Origin: Bacteroidota bacterium | GTDB taxonomy: Bacteria; Bacteroidota; Bacteroidia; Chitinophagales; Saprospiraceae | Direction of reading: 5' to 3' | Length of the DNA: 33,281 nt | Assembly (NCBI GenBank): GCA_016234735.1 | Contig: JACRAN010000172.1 | Coordinates: 1-33,281 of the forward strand | In this document: piece after piece, positions 8,190 through 16,616 of the stretch | Layout of the letters: each line of letters starts with the position of its first letter | Numbering within the stretch: the first letter of the stretch is position 1 | Notes under the pieces: model-generated | Told to the model about the DNA's origin: nothing | Seen by the model: the letters and a program-made list of their open reading frames with translations, nothing else | The model's database searches: none | Made by a program: the position numbers and the translations under genes

Positions 8190-8705
8190 ATGCAATTCAC
8201 CGCCTTCCTCGAAAACTTCAACACGGCACTTTGGAGTTACCATATTTCAGTCCCTGTAGCTATCGCAGCGCCATTTATCGAAGGCACCGACCGCCGGGTG
8301 GTGTGTACGCTGAACGGAACAACCGAATTCCAGTGCGCCCTGATGCCCAAAGGCGACGGGCATTTTTTCATCAACATCAATAAAAAAATCAGGGACAAAC
8401 TCAAGTTGAAACTCGGCTCGGAAGTGCGGGTCAGCCTCCGCAAGGACGACAGCCAGTACGGCCTTCCCATGCCCGAAGAATTCGCCGAAATTTTGGCACA
8501 GGACGAAACTGGCAACCGACTTTTCCATGCCCTCACGCCTGGCAAACAACGCAACCTGCTCTACTACGCAGGCCTGCCCAAAACCACTGAAACCCGCATC
8601 AGGCGCGCCGTCGTGTTCATCGAGCACCTGAAATCCAATGCCGGTAAAATCGACTTCAAGCAGTTGCACGAAGAAATGAAGGAAGCCAACCGGGGCGTTT
8701 GGTGA
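8190..8705 (+). CDS. DUF1905 / YdeI-OmdA family protein
   Basis: 171 residues, probably cytoplasmic. Residues ~3-90 form the DUF1905 beta-barrel-like domain (VPVAIAAPFIEGTDRRVVCTLNG, FFININKKIRDKLKLKLGSEVRV). Residues ~95-165 form the YdeI/OmpD-associated helical domain (FAEILAQDE, FHALTPGKQRNLLYYAG, KTTETRIRRAVVFIEHL). The two domains are commonly found together. The biochemical role is not settled; some relatives are annotated as bacteriocin-protection proteins. The ATG at 8190 follows an A/T-rich leader and directly opens the conserved domain. Confidence 0.8.
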   Translation: MQFTAFLENFNTALWSYHISVPVAIAAPFIEGTDRRVVCTLNGTTEFQCALMPKGDGHFFININKKIRDKLKLKLGSEVRVSLRKDDSQYGLPMPEEFAEILAQDETGNRLFHALTPGKQRNLLYYAGLPKTTETRIRRAVVFIEHLKSNAGKIDFKQLHEEMKEANRGVW

Positions 8706-8831
8706 GTGAAAAATTCCTGCCGTACCGATTATTTCAAGGCATTGAAATGCACTTTCCCTAACTTTACGGCCTGATCCCGACTCAAAAAACAACGGGCAGG
8801 ATTTATTTTGCCCAAAAAAATTGCCTGTTCA

Positions 8832-9881
8832 ATGATCAATGTTGCTTTGCTGAAAAAAATCTGCGAGATACCGGGCGCACCGGGTTTCGAGCAGCGCATC
8901 CGCCAATTCGTGCTCCAGGAAGTCACTCCGCTGGTTGACGAAGTGTCCATCGACTCGATGGGCAGCATCACCGCCATCAAAAAAGGCCGTTCGCCCAAAA
9001 AAGTCATGGTGGCGGCCCACCTCGACGAAATCAGTTTCATCGTCACCCATATCGACGACGACGGGTTCCTGCGCCTCCACACCCTCGGCGGTTTTGACCC
9101 CAAAACCCTGACGGCACAACGGGTCATCGTGCATGGCAGGCAAGACCTCATCGGCGTGATGGGCAGCAAGCCCATCCACATCATGAAACCGGAGGAGCGC
9201 AACAAAGCCCCGCAAATCCAGGATTATTTCATCGACCTCGGCATGAAAAAAACAGAGGTGGAGAAGCTCGTTTCCATCGGCGACCCCGTCACACGGGAGC
9301 GGGAGTTGATTGAAATGGGCGACTGCGTGAACAGCAAAAGCATCGACAACCGCGTGTCGGTTTTCATCCTCATCGAAGCGCTGCGGGAGTTGCAGGACAA
9401 GGAACTGCCCTTCGATGTGTACGGCGTATTCACCGTGCAGGAGGAAGTGGGCATCCGGGGGGCCATTTCCTCTGCCCACCGCATCGACCCCGACTTCGGC
9501 ATCGCAGTGGACACGACCATCGCCTACGACGTGCCGGGCGCACTGCCCCACGAGATGGTGACCAAACTCGGCGACGGCGCTGCCATCAAAATCATGGACA
9601 GCGGGGTCATCAGCGACTACCGGATGGTGGGCTACCTCAAGGAAATGGCGAAAACACACGGCATCAAATGGCAGCCCGAAATCCTCACCGGCGGCGCTAC
9701 CGACACCCTCGGCATCCAGCGCTCTGGCAAGCACGGCTCCATCGCCGGGGCCATCTCCGTACCCACCCGCCACATCCACTCGGTGATTGAAATGGCGCAC
9801 AAAACGGACATCCGAAATTGCATTGATTTGCTGAAAGCAGGCTTGCTCAACCTTGACGGGTACGATTGGAATTTTAAGTAG
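8832..9881 (+). CDS. M42 family metallo-aminopeptidase
   Basis: 349 residues from the ATG at 8832; a TTG eight codons upstream is a weaker alternative. The cocatalytic dimetal site is complete: H63 (AAHLDE), D172 (SKSIDNR), catalytic E204 with ligand E205 (VQEEVG), D227 (AVDTT) and H316 (PTRHIHS). Family members are large tetrahedral cytoplasmic exo-aminopeptidases that trim peptides after proteasome- or protease-like cleavage, and some are annotated as glutamyl aminopeptidases or endoglucanases in error. The gene ends overlapping the convergent vapC-like gene by 8 bases. Confidence 0.9.
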   Translation: MINVALLKKICEIPGAPGFEQRIRQFVLQEVTPLVDEVSIDSMGSITAIKKGRSPKKVMVAAHLDEISFIVTHIDDDGFLRLHTLGGFDPKTLTAQRVIVHGRQDLIGVMGSKPIHIMKPEERNKAPQIQDYFIDLGMKKTEVEKLVSIGDPVTRERELIEMGDCVNSKSIDNRVSVFILIEALRELQDKELPFDVYGVFTVQEEVGIRGAISSAHRIDPDFGIAVDTTIAYDVPGALPHEMVTKLGDGAAIKIMDSGVISDYRMVGYLKEMAKTHGIKWQPEILTGGATDTLGIQRSGKHGSIAGAISVPTRHIHSVIEMAHKTDIRNCIDLLKAGLLNLDGYDWNFK

Positions 9882-10260
9882 CCGACTGGTCAAATTCAAT
9901 GTCGGGCAGGTATTTGAAATCCTTCACATTGTAGGTGAACAGCGGGATTTGGTAAACGGCGGCCATCGCCCCGATGAGTGCATCCGGCAATCTCAGGTCG
10001 TGGCTCAGACGATAGTTTTCGATAAATTCCAGTGCTTTTTCAGAGACGGGTTTGTCGATGTGGAGGATGTTGTAGTGTTTCAATTTGCTTTTCATCTGTG
10101 CCAACTCGTTCTTGTTCGCCATGCCCCTGAACAATTCCATCACCACGATGGAGGGCAAAATGGCGTTGTCGCTACCAATCTTCACCATTTCACGGACGGT
10201 GGTTGGGTCATTCTGAAAATGGCAGATCAACACATTGGTATCGCAGAGCACTTTTTTCAT
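9874..10260 (-). CDS. vapC: PIN-domain ribonuclease toxin (VapC-like)
   Basis: 128 residues. The acidic PIN active site is visible: D7 (CDTNV), E42 (MELFRG), D93 (LPDALIGA) and the TYNVKDF segment with N111 and D114. VapC toxins are magnesium-dependent ribonucleases cutting tRNA or rRNA when released from their antitoxin. The start codon overlaps the upstream gene's stop in an ATGA arrangement, which means translational coupling with the antitoxin-like gene. The 3' end overlaps the convergent aminopeptidase gene by 8 bases. Confidence 0.9.
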   Translation of the reverse strand: MKKVLCDTNVLICHFQNDPTTVREMVKIGSDNAILPSIVVMELFRGMANKNELAQMKSKLKHYNILHIDKPVSEKALEFIENYRLSHDLRLPDALIGAMAAVYQIPLFTYNVKDFKYLPDIEFDQSAT

Positions 10261-10532
10261 AGTCGGTCGCCCCAGGCCATTTTTCGGATTTCCTCAGCGT
10301 CTAATTTTTTCCCTTCCCAAATACCCGCCATCGCCAAAACGTCCGGCTCCTTCGCCCAAGTGATGGGCGGCTCAGGCGGGGCCGGTTTTTTCTTTTGTGC
10401 CGGTTTTTTCAGGGCCTTCGTGCCATTTTCCGACCGTTTTTGGCCGACAATCTGGAAGCCTACGGTCGAAATGAACTCCAGCAATTTCTGGAGCGCAGCC
10501 TCATTGTCCGTGCGGATGGTAACTTCAATCAT
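10257..10532 (-). CDS. Probable VapB-like antitoxin
   Basis: 91 residues from the ATG at 10532; a TTG six codons upstream is possible but would lie in the promoter box. An N-terminal segment (MIEVTIRTDNEAALQKLLEF) is followed by a lysine/proline-rich linker (about 40-57). The C-terminus (MAGIWEGKKLDAEEIRKMAWG) resembles the toxin-wrapping tails of VapB-type antitoxins, which often carry GIW...R..AW. I do not recognise a standard DNA-binding fold at the N-terminus. The ATGA overlap with the PIN gene supports the antitoxin role by position. Confidence 0.7.
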   Translation of the reverse strand: MIEVTIRTDNEAALQKLLEFISTVGFQIVGQKRSENGTKALKKPAQKKKPAPPEPPITWAKEPDVLAMAGIWEGKKLDAEEIRKMAWGDRL

Positions 10533-10547
10533 TGGTTGGATTTTTTT

Positions 10548-10581
10548 CAAAATTAAGGATTGAAACGAAAAGCCTGGACAA
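10548..10581 (-). promoter_or_regulatory. Candidate promoter for the toxin-antitoxin pair
   Basis: Read on the minus strand, 10555-10548 is TAATTTTG, a perfect TAnnTTTG box. A TTG at 10581-10579 lies 23 bases further upstream, at the long edge of accepted spacing. Transcription would start within ~15 bases of the antitoxin ATG at 10532. It sits in the 60-base gap after the upstream hydrolase gene's stop. Confidence 0.45.
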
Positions 10582-10592
10582 AAAAATTCCCA

Positions 10593-13500
10593 TCAATCCC
10601 CCGCCCCCTCACTTTCCTCGATTTCCTCACCTTCCAGTTCCGGGAGCGAGCCGTCGAACGTGCCCACTGCATTGTACACCACATCGTGGATGCGGCTGCG
10701 GACGGCTTCGGTGAAAATTTTGCCGTTGCGGGAGCTTGGGTTCACCCGGTTGGACAGGAAAACGTACACCAGCCGCTGCTCCGGGTCCACCCACACGCAG
10801 GTGCCCGTGAAGCCGGTGTGGCCAAAAGATTTTGGCGATGCGTGAGCGGAGTAGGTCGGATAGCGGCGCTTGGCAGGTTTGTCGAATCCCAGCCCCCGGT
10901 GGTTGGTGTACTTGTTCGTGGTGAAATCGTCCACGGTCGTTTTTTCAAAAAACTGCTCGCCACCATAGCCTCCGCCGTCCAGCAACATCTGGAGGAGCAC
11001 CGCCAAATCTTCCGCATTGCTGAAAACCCCGGCGCTGCCGCCCACCCCGCCCATCAGTGCCACGGCGGGGTCATGGACGTAGCCATGCACCAGCGTTTTT
11101 CGCCAGTAGTTGTCCTGCTCGGTCGGCACGATGCGGCTTTTCGAAAACTTCTGGAGCGGGCCGTAGGTGATGTTCCGAAGGCCGAGCGGGCGGTAGATAT
11201 TTTCAAAAACGTAGTCGTCCAGGCCAGTATTGGTGCGGGTTTCCACGATTTTTTTCAGCAAAAAATAATTCACGTCGCTGTACCGGAACCGAGGCCTGGC
11301 GGCCACCGGCAGCTTGAAAACCCGCTTCAAAATCGTGTCCTGGAAACTGCCTCGGAAATACAGCCCGTCCGACACTTTCACGTTGTAATCGCCCTTGCGT
11401 TTGCGGCAGAAGTAGTCGTTGCAGCCCTTCGCAGGCACGTTTTTACCCGAAAAAAAACGGGCCAACGGCATCTGCGCCTGCAAGCCGGAGTTGTGCAGCA
11501 GCAGGTCCCTGATTTTGATGTTGCCGATGGCCGACCAGGCAGGCACACTGAGGTAGTCGGCCACTTTGCCTTGCAGGTCGAGTTCACCTTTTTCCACCAG
11601 CTTCATCACGGCGAGCGTGGTAGCCGCCACCTTCGTCACGGAAGCGATGTCGTACAGGTCGGTGGTTTCCACCGGCTGGCTGGTTTTGCCGTAAGTTTGA
11701 TGGCCAAAACTCTGCGAAAAAATAATTTGGCCGTCCTTGGCCACAGCCACCTGACAACCGGGAAACACCCCGTGGCCGATGGCGGATCCGGCGATGGCAT
11801 TGATGCCGACGAGCCGCTCGCTGGCGATGCCCGTTTTTTCAGCAGTAGCAAACCCCAGCCGCACGGGCTGCCTGCGCACGGACGTGCCAAACTTCAGGTT
11901 TTCATCCACCCCCACCGGCATCCGGCCCTCCGAGGCCACCCCTCCGAACAGCATTTGGGCGGTGTATGCTTCGGTGAAGTTGTTTTTTTCAAAAATCTGG
12001 ATGCAGGAAACGCCCGGGGCGAAGTGCCGCAGGTTCTTCGGGTTCCCGAAGTTCACCAAAACCACCGGGGCCTGGCCGCTCAGTTCGTTCAGGCTTTCGA
12101 TGAAACGTTTGTGAAAACCCGGCTGCAAATCGAGGCTGTCGAGCAGGACGATTGCCACCGGGGCCTTGGCCGTTTTTGAAAAAACGACGGGACTAAGTTC
12201 GCCCGACGCTGATGGAAGCTGTCGATGCGTCTTGAAATTGGCATATTTTGAAAAGTAGTTTTCAAAATCCTGAAACGTGCGTTGGGAGTATTCAAACACC
12301 TGATAATCAGTGTCGTATATTTTTTTCAGCGGCAAAATTTGGGAGTCGTCACGGGCCAGGATCACTGCATTTTCGAACAAGCGGCCAATGAATAGGCTCC
12401 ACCGGGGGTCTTCAAAATAGCACACGGTTTCGTCCACGTTGGCATCCAAGTTGGCAGGCCGGGGCTGGTTTTCATGGACGAGGTTGGGCAGCCGTTTTTC
12501 TGAAATGGACACGAACTTGACCGGTTTCCGGGTCGTGGTGTCCTGCGGAACGACGGACAGTGTCACTGGCAGCTTGCCGCCGTTCACCCAGGCTTTGGCA
12601 ATGAGCACCCGCCTGGCCCGTTCGTTGATTTCAGTTTCGGTGAGTTGACCTGTGGTCAGCAGTTTGTCAATTGCCTGAAAAACCAACCCGGCGTCCGGCG
12701 TGAAAAGCAGGTCGGCTCCTTCGAGCAATTTTTGCCTGGGCGACTCGCCCGGGGCCAGTTCAACCGTCATCAACCCGCTGAAATCCAAGTAGTTGTTCAG
12801 GTATTTTTTGATGAAACGGGGCATTGTTTTTTCCAATGTGTCCGCCTTGAAAGCTCCATCATTGACCATGAGGCCGCCCAAGCCTACCTGGGTGTGGGTC
12901 AGAAAACGGCTCAGTGCGAGGTCGCGCAAGGAGTCATTTTCAATGAATTCCAATTTGAAAAAACCGTCACCAACTGCCAGTATCCGATTGCTTTGCAGGT
13001 AACTCGCCATGCGGATCGAGCGTTCGGCCAAGGCCGTTCCCTCATTTTCAAAAGTCTGAAAATCAAAGGATTGCGCTGCCAGGTCATCCGATTTCAGCAC
13101 GGGGTTCAAGGCGAGGTTGATGCCGAGCGCCTTGCACTGGCGCAGGTAGTGCCTTTCCAGGAAACGAGTCAGTTCTACGGAGTCGATGGCACCCATCGTA
13201 GCAGGCAACGGGAACTGTTGCAGCCCGGCGAACTGGTTGTGCAACGAAACTTTTTGGCGAGTGGAAAAAAACAACGGCAGCTTCGAGGTGCGGCGCAGGC
13301 TGTCCGCAACGTACATGAAATCGGCGAGGTGCAGCCCTTCGAGCAGCAGGCCGCCTGCCATGCCGTCCTGTATTTTTTGGAAAACATCTGCCCGCCCGGC
13401 AGAGTCGTTCATGGGCGCTTCCCAAACGATGAGTTGCCCGATTTTTTCTTCGAGGCTCAAGCCGGCCAGCACAATGTCCACCTGGGAGCTGTCCACGCCA

Positions 13501-13604
13501 CTGAACGGCGGTACCACCTCCCTGCCCTTCGACGGACGGTGGCAGGCACCCGCTGCAACAGTAAGTACCAGCAAAAAAAACCAGGTTTTGATTTTTATTT
13601 TCAT
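10593..13604 (-). CDS. Lipoprotein: degenerate GH3 region fused to a beta-lactamase-type serine hydrolase
   Basis: 1003 residues from the ATG at 13604, chosen because it opens a lipoprotein signal (MKIKIKTWFFLLVLTVAAGAC). Residues ~55-360 resemble the GH3/NagZ TIM barrel (LSLEEKIGQLIVWE, LGINLALNPVL), and ~410-600 the GH3 C-terminal sandwich. Residues ~625-985 are a class C beta-lactamase/DD-peptidase-like domain with SVTK (S655, K658), YSD (Y775) and HTG (H929). GH3-serine hydrolase fusions are known in Bacteroidota and are thought to act on peptidoglycan fragments. Here the GH3 motifs are altered: the usual KHFPGHG loop is not present, and the nucleophile segment reads GLMTVEL with V281 where Asp is expected. 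The serine hydrolase part looks intact. It is expected to be membrane-anchored in the periplasm. Confidence 0.85.
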   Translation of the reverse strand: MKIKIKTWFFLLVLTVAAGACHRPSKGREVVPPFSGVDSSQVDIVLAGLSLEEKIGQLIVWEAPMNDSAGRADVFQKIQDGMAGGLLLEGLHLADFMYVADSLRRTSKLPLFFSTRQKVSLHNQFAGLQQFPLPATMGAIDSVELTRFLERHYLRQCKALGINLALNPVLKSDDLAAQSFDFQTFENEGTALAERSIRMASYLQSNRILAVGDGFFKLEFIENDSLRDLALSRFLTHTQVGLGGLMVNDGAFKADTLEKTMPRFIKKYLNNYLDFSGLMTVELAPGESPRQKLLEGADLLFTPDAGLVFQAIDKLLTTGQLTETEINERARRVLIAKAWVNGGKLPVTLSVVPQDTTTRKPVKFVSISEKRLPNLVHENQPRPANLDANVDETVCYFEDPRWSLFIGRLFENAVILARDDSQILPLKKIYDTDYQVFEYSQRTFQDFENYFSKYANFKTHRQLPSASGELSPVVFSKTAKAPVAIVLLDSLDLQPGFHKRFIESLNELSGQAPVVLVNFGNPKNLRHFAPGVSCIQIFEKNNFTEAYTAQMLFGGVASEGRMPVGVDENLKFGTSVRRQPVRLGFATAEKTGIASERLVGINAIAGSAIGHGVFPGCQVAVAKDGQIIFSQSFGHQTYGKTSQPVETTDLYDIASVTKVAATTLAVMKLVEKGELDLQGKVADYLSVPAWSAIGNIKIRDLLLHNSGLQAQMPLARFFSGKNVPAKGCNDYFCRKRKGDYNVKVSDGLYFRGSFQDTILKRVFKLPVAARPRFRYSDVNYFLLKKIVETRTNTGLDDYVFENIYRPLGLRNITYGPLQKFSKSRIVPTEQDNYWRKTLVHGYVHDPAVALMGGVGGSAGVFSNAEDLAVLLQMLLDGGGYGGEQFFEKTTVDDFTTNKYTNHRGLGFDKPAKRRYPTYSAHASPKSFGHTGFTGTCVWVDPEQRLVYVFLSNRVNPSSRNGKIFTEAVRSRIHDVVYNAVGTFDGSLPELEGEEIEESEGAGD

Positions 13605-14075
13605 GTCAATTCCTGCCCGTGAAAGTACAAGCCCGGTTTCAAAGGGCAAAATTTCCGGAAGATTCCAGATTCGCTTCATTCAACGTCGGAGTAACCGATT
13701 TTAAGTTGCAGGGGGACGAAAAAGCAATCACAGCTTTGGTCAAAAACAACGACAAACAGCGCCAATACAATGATTATGAACGATTTATGTTTGGCTGCGA
13801 ATTTGTCGGAGATGTGTAAAAGTATAATTTTTGACCATTGGCACCGAAAGAAAATTTCCGGGCACACCCGAATCGGTTGGACAAGCTGCAAATCGCCGGG
13901 GGCGGCAATCGGTGAAATGGTGGCCAAGAACGTGCCTGATCCGAGTTTTTCGCCCGCCCTGCCCAACCGGTGCGCAAATTTTTCATGTCAACCTGGTGGA
14001 CAAGTTAAGAAAAACCAATTTCACACTTGCAAGTACCTGAAATCGTTCGTGTTCAAACTTCTCAAATCCGTCTGA
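13605..14075. other. Intergenic region between divergent genes, no gene supported
   Basis: About 470 bases between the divergent starts at 13604 and 14076. Short open frames exist on both strands, but none has a recognisable product or signal. No TAnnTTTG box with good spacing was found for either gene, though AT-rich stretches near 13690-13840 are plausible promoter territory. Confidence 0.45.
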
Positions 14076-14762
14076 ATGAAAAGACAACTGCTGACTTGCG
14101 CTTTTTTCTCACTTTGCTGGCAGGCGAAGGCGCAGCTTGGCGTCACGGCAGCTACGACACAAAGCTCTTCCCCGGAGTGGCAGGTGGTCACCGAAAACTT
14201 CATCACCCATCGCCGCTCCGACTTCCTCCGGTACGGCACCACCGTCATCACCGATTATGCTTTCCCGTTGAAAAATGAGGCCATCCGGTTGCGGCCTGCC
14301 CTGCACTACATGCGCTCGACCGCATGGTACTACCCGCATTATTTCCAGGCGTCGGTCATTGGTTTGCAAGCCAACATCGAATTTGCGCTCTGGGGCGAGG
14401 TGGACAAACAAGGCCGCCCGACCCTGTTCCGGCCATTTGTGCAGCTTTCACCGGGCCTGTCGTTGGCAAGTTTGCGGTACGATTCTCCGAAAGGAGACGG
14501 CGGGCCGTTCCAGGGCGAGTACGTCGTTCATTCCCGGCACCGGCTCGCCCCGAACGCCGGGGCCAACCTGCTGCTGGAGTTCAAACTCTCCGAACTGCTG
14601 ACGGTGGCACCGCTGGCAGGGGTGCGTTTTTACCCGAATCTGTTGTGGAAAGATTTCACGGAAACCGTGTCGGATGGCCAGATGACCGGCACTTTCGACC
14701 GGACCAACTGGCGGCAGTTCGTCTTTGGTTTGCGCATGGGGCTGACGTTTATGAAAAAATAA
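14076..14762 (+). CDS. Exported hypothetical protein, probably an outer-membrane beta-barrel
   Basis: 228 residues. A signal peptide (MKRQLLTCAFFSLCWQAKA, cleavage near residue 19-20) precedes a mature part with alternating hydrophobic/polar strands rich in aromatic and glycine residues, for example LRPALHYMRSTAWYYPHYF, VSLASLRY-like and FVFGLRMGLTFMKK at the end. This is consistent with an 8-12-strand outer-membrane barrel or a lipid-binding barrel. I do not recognise the family. The gene ends at a strong bidirectional terminator shared with the convergent mltA-like gene. Confidence 0.65.
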   Translation: MKRQLLTCAFFSLCWQAKAQLGVTAATTQSSSPEWQVVTENFITHRRSDFLRYGTTVITDYAFPLKNEAIRLRPALHYMRSTAWYYPHYFQASVIGLQANIEFALWGEVDKQGRPTLFRPFVQLSPGLSLASLRYDSPKGDGGPFQGEYVVHSRHRLAPNAGANLLLEFKLSELLTVAPLAGVRFYPNLLWKDFTETVSDGQMTGTFDRTNWRQFVFGLRMGLTFMKK

Positions 14763-14767
14763 GCCGC

Positions 14768-14807
14768 AAAAAAAGAGGGCCGCCCAAGTTGGACGGCCCT
14801 CTTTTTT
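14768..14807. terminator. Bidirectional rho-independent terminator
   Basis: The stem GAGGGCCG/CGGCCCTC (14775-14782 with 14794-14801) is flanked by an A run on the left and a T run on the right, which pair to give a ~14-bp helix. It begins 5 bases after the stop at 14762 and faces the convergent gene ending at 14913. Confidence 0.9.
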
Positions 14808-14876
14808 GAAAGCATCTGGCTATTGAGGCGTGAAATAATTTGATTTTAAAACGCTGAAATTCAATATTTTATAACT

Positions 14877-14911
14877 CCACTCACTCACCTCTCACTCTCT
14901 CACTCTCTCCC
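14877..14911. repeat. CT-rich microsatellite-like tract
   Basis: Imperfect tandem CTCACT/CTCTCACT units run up to the stop codon of the lytic transglycosylase gene at 14913. The tract is polypurine on the coding strand of that gene (GAGAGTGA units, period about 8). It lies in the gap between the terminator and the stop. Confidence 0.7.
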
Positions 14912-14912
14912 C

Positions 14913-16100
14913 CTACTCCACCATCGCCACCTGCTCGTTTTTCTTCGGCATCAGCACCCACAACCGCCCGTAGTGGTGGAGGCTGGCCGCCCGCTTCCGG
15001 CCCAGTTCGCCGTTCCCGCAGTACACGTCCACATGCCCGGCGCCTTTGATGGCACCACCGACATCCTGCGGGAGCAGGATTTGGTACTGGTGGTGCGTGA
15101 TTTTGCCGTTGTGGAAAACCGGCATGGCGGCCAGCACCACACTGCCCATCGGGAAGTAGCGGGGGTCGGCGGCTATCGAGATGGTTTCCAGCAGCGGCAC
15201 TTCGCCAGCGCCTTTGGCCAGCCCTTTTTTTGGGGTAAAAAACGTGTACGACGGGTTGTAAAACAACACGCTGTCCGTCAGTTCGGGGTGCCTGGTCAGG
15301 AAGCGGCTGATGCCTTCCGTTGATAGGTTGCTGAGGGCGAGGTCGTCCCGGTTCCTGAAAAAACGCTGGATGTTGCGGTACCGATGACCGTTTTCACCGG
15401 CGTACCGGAACAACATGCGCTCTTTCGTATCGACAAATTCGACCGTGCCGGAGCCTTGCAGGTGCATGATGTACACATCCACCGGGTTGGCGGCGTAGCC
15501 CAGTTCGAGGCCGAGGCCGCTGAGGGCACCTTCGGCGTCAATTTGCTTGCGGCTGGGCATCGGCCCCTCCCAATCTTCGGGAAATGCGTAAATCGGGTAT
15601 TTGAACTTGCTGTCCTTCGTCTTCTTCACCTTGAGGGATGGCGTAAAATAACCGGTGAAATACACGTCCCCCAGGCGGTCGTCGCCCCAGGACTGCCAGG
15701 CTTCCAGGTACTGGTTCAGGTCGTTGGGCTGTGTGCCGGACCGTTGCAGCAAAATTTCGATGACCTCCTTCAACTGGCCGTAGGACACTTCGAGGTTGCC
15801 CAATTTCCGGCCATCCCCTATCGGGCTGGATTCGAGCACCCGCAGTTGGTGCTGGAGCGCCAGTTTCACTTCGTCGGTAATCACTGGGAAGCCAAGCGCC
15901 TCCCACGGCGATTGGGAAAACACTTTTCCGAGTTTTTCGGCATCGGCAAATTTCCCGTCCCTATCGATGGGGGCATGAAGTTCGGTGGGCAGTTCAAGGC
16001 AAACGGCAACAGCGGTGGGTTCAGGCACTGAAAAGTTGAACAGAAAAATGCCGGAAACCAACAGCAAAGCCACCGTAATTATTGACTTGATTTTGTTCAT
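14913..16100 (-). CDS. mltA: MltA-type membrane-bound lytic murein transglycosylase
   Basis: 395 residues from the ATG at 16100, where a membrane/export signal begins (MNKIKSIITVALLLVSGIFLF). An ATG at 16223 would add 41 residues before it and is less likely. The MltA domain covers ~135-300 (VYFTGYFTPSLKVKKTKDSK, YPIYA, GYAANPVDVYIMHLQGSG, YAGENGHRY). The 3D domain at the C-terminus holds DPRYFPMGSVV, QDVGGAIKG and GHVDVYCG, with conserved aspartates including the expected catalytic one. The enzyme cleaves the MurNAc-GlcNAc bond of peptidoglycan, leaving 1,6-anhydro-MurNAc, in the periplasm. No lipobox cysteine is obvious, so it may be anchored by its N-terminal helix rather than by lipid. 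Confidence 0.9.
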   Translation of the reverse strand: MNKIKSIITVALLLVSGIFLFNFSVPEPTAVAVCLELPTELHAPIDRDGKFADAEKLGKVFSQSPWEALGFPVITDEVKLALQHQLRVLESSPIGDGRKLGNLEVSYGQLKEVIEILLQRSGTQPNDLNQYLEAWQSWGDDRLGDVYFTGYFTPSLKVKKTKDSKFKYPIYAFPEDWEGPMPSRKQIDAEGALSGLGLELGYAANPVDVYIMHLQGSGTVEFVDTKERMLFRYAGENGHRYRNIQRFFRNRDDLALSNLSTEGISRFLTRHPELTDSVLFYNPSYTFFTPKKGLAKGAGEVPLLETISIAADPRYFPMGSVVLAAMPVFHNGKITHHQYQILLPQDVGGAIKGAGHVDVYCGNGELGRKRAASLHHYGRLWVLMPKKNEQVAMVE

Positions 16101-16223
16101 GGAAAATCGTTTCGGATACTTGAATGCGCTTTTTTCAGAGAGAGCCTGTTCGGGATGTTTGCGGGTCGGCGTGGAAAAAGGTTGTACGGATTTTTTTTTC
16201 AAAAGTTGTGCAGTGGTGTCCAT

Positions 16224-16541
16224 AGTATTACGTGATGAATGATGTTACATGGGTTTTCTCAAAAGGATAGGAACGGCCTGGCCTTCGGGATTGTTGGGTC
16301 AAATGCCGAATATTTTTCCACAACTGTTTAATTATCAATGTTTTAGAAAAAATAAATTCCAAATAGAAATCATTTGTCAACTGCGTTCAGCACAGGTTAT
16401 TTGGACGTAAATACAGCTTCGCCAAATGAAAAGCGGAAAACAACCGATTTGGAAGCGCCTCGCTGCACAAAAAATAAAACCGGTTTTTTTTGCCTTTTTC
16501 CAAAATTTCAAGCCCGATTTCCGTCGGATTCTTCCAAAAGG
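16224..16541. other. AT-rich intergenic region between divergent genes
   Basis: No gene is supported here. The region is AT-rich and lies upstream of both the transglycosylase gene (minus strand) and the biotin carboxylase gene (plus strand). A promoter box for the latter lies at 16569-16576. Confidence 0.45.
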
Positions 16542-16576
16542 TTTCCACCAAAACCAAGATTTTCAAGGTAGCTTTG
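16542..16576 (+). promoter_or_regulatory. Candidate promoter for the biotin carboxylase gene
   Basis: TAGCTTTG at 16569-16576 is a perfect TAnnTTTG -7 box. A TTTC at 16542-16545 could serve as -33 with a 23-base spacer. The start would be near 16580-16583, about 35 bases before the ATG at 16617. Confidence 0.45.
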
Positions 16577-16616
16577 CCCGTTTTCCACCACAAAACCCAA
16601 CGCAGCACCTCGTTTT

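Noticed and set aside
8808-8832. TTG start adding eight residues to the M42 aminopeptidase
   Set aside because: The ATG at 8832 begins directly at the conserved N-terminus and needs no rare start codon.
10560-12179. 539-codon plus-strand frame opposite the GH3/serine hydrolase gene
   Set aside because: Composition-driven antisense frame rich in His/Val/Gly with no recognisable domain; the minus-strand gene has clear catalytic motifs.
13770-14075. 101-codon plus-strand frame before the 14076 gene
   Set aside because: No homology I recognise, no leader, mixed low-complexity composition; more likely intergenic.
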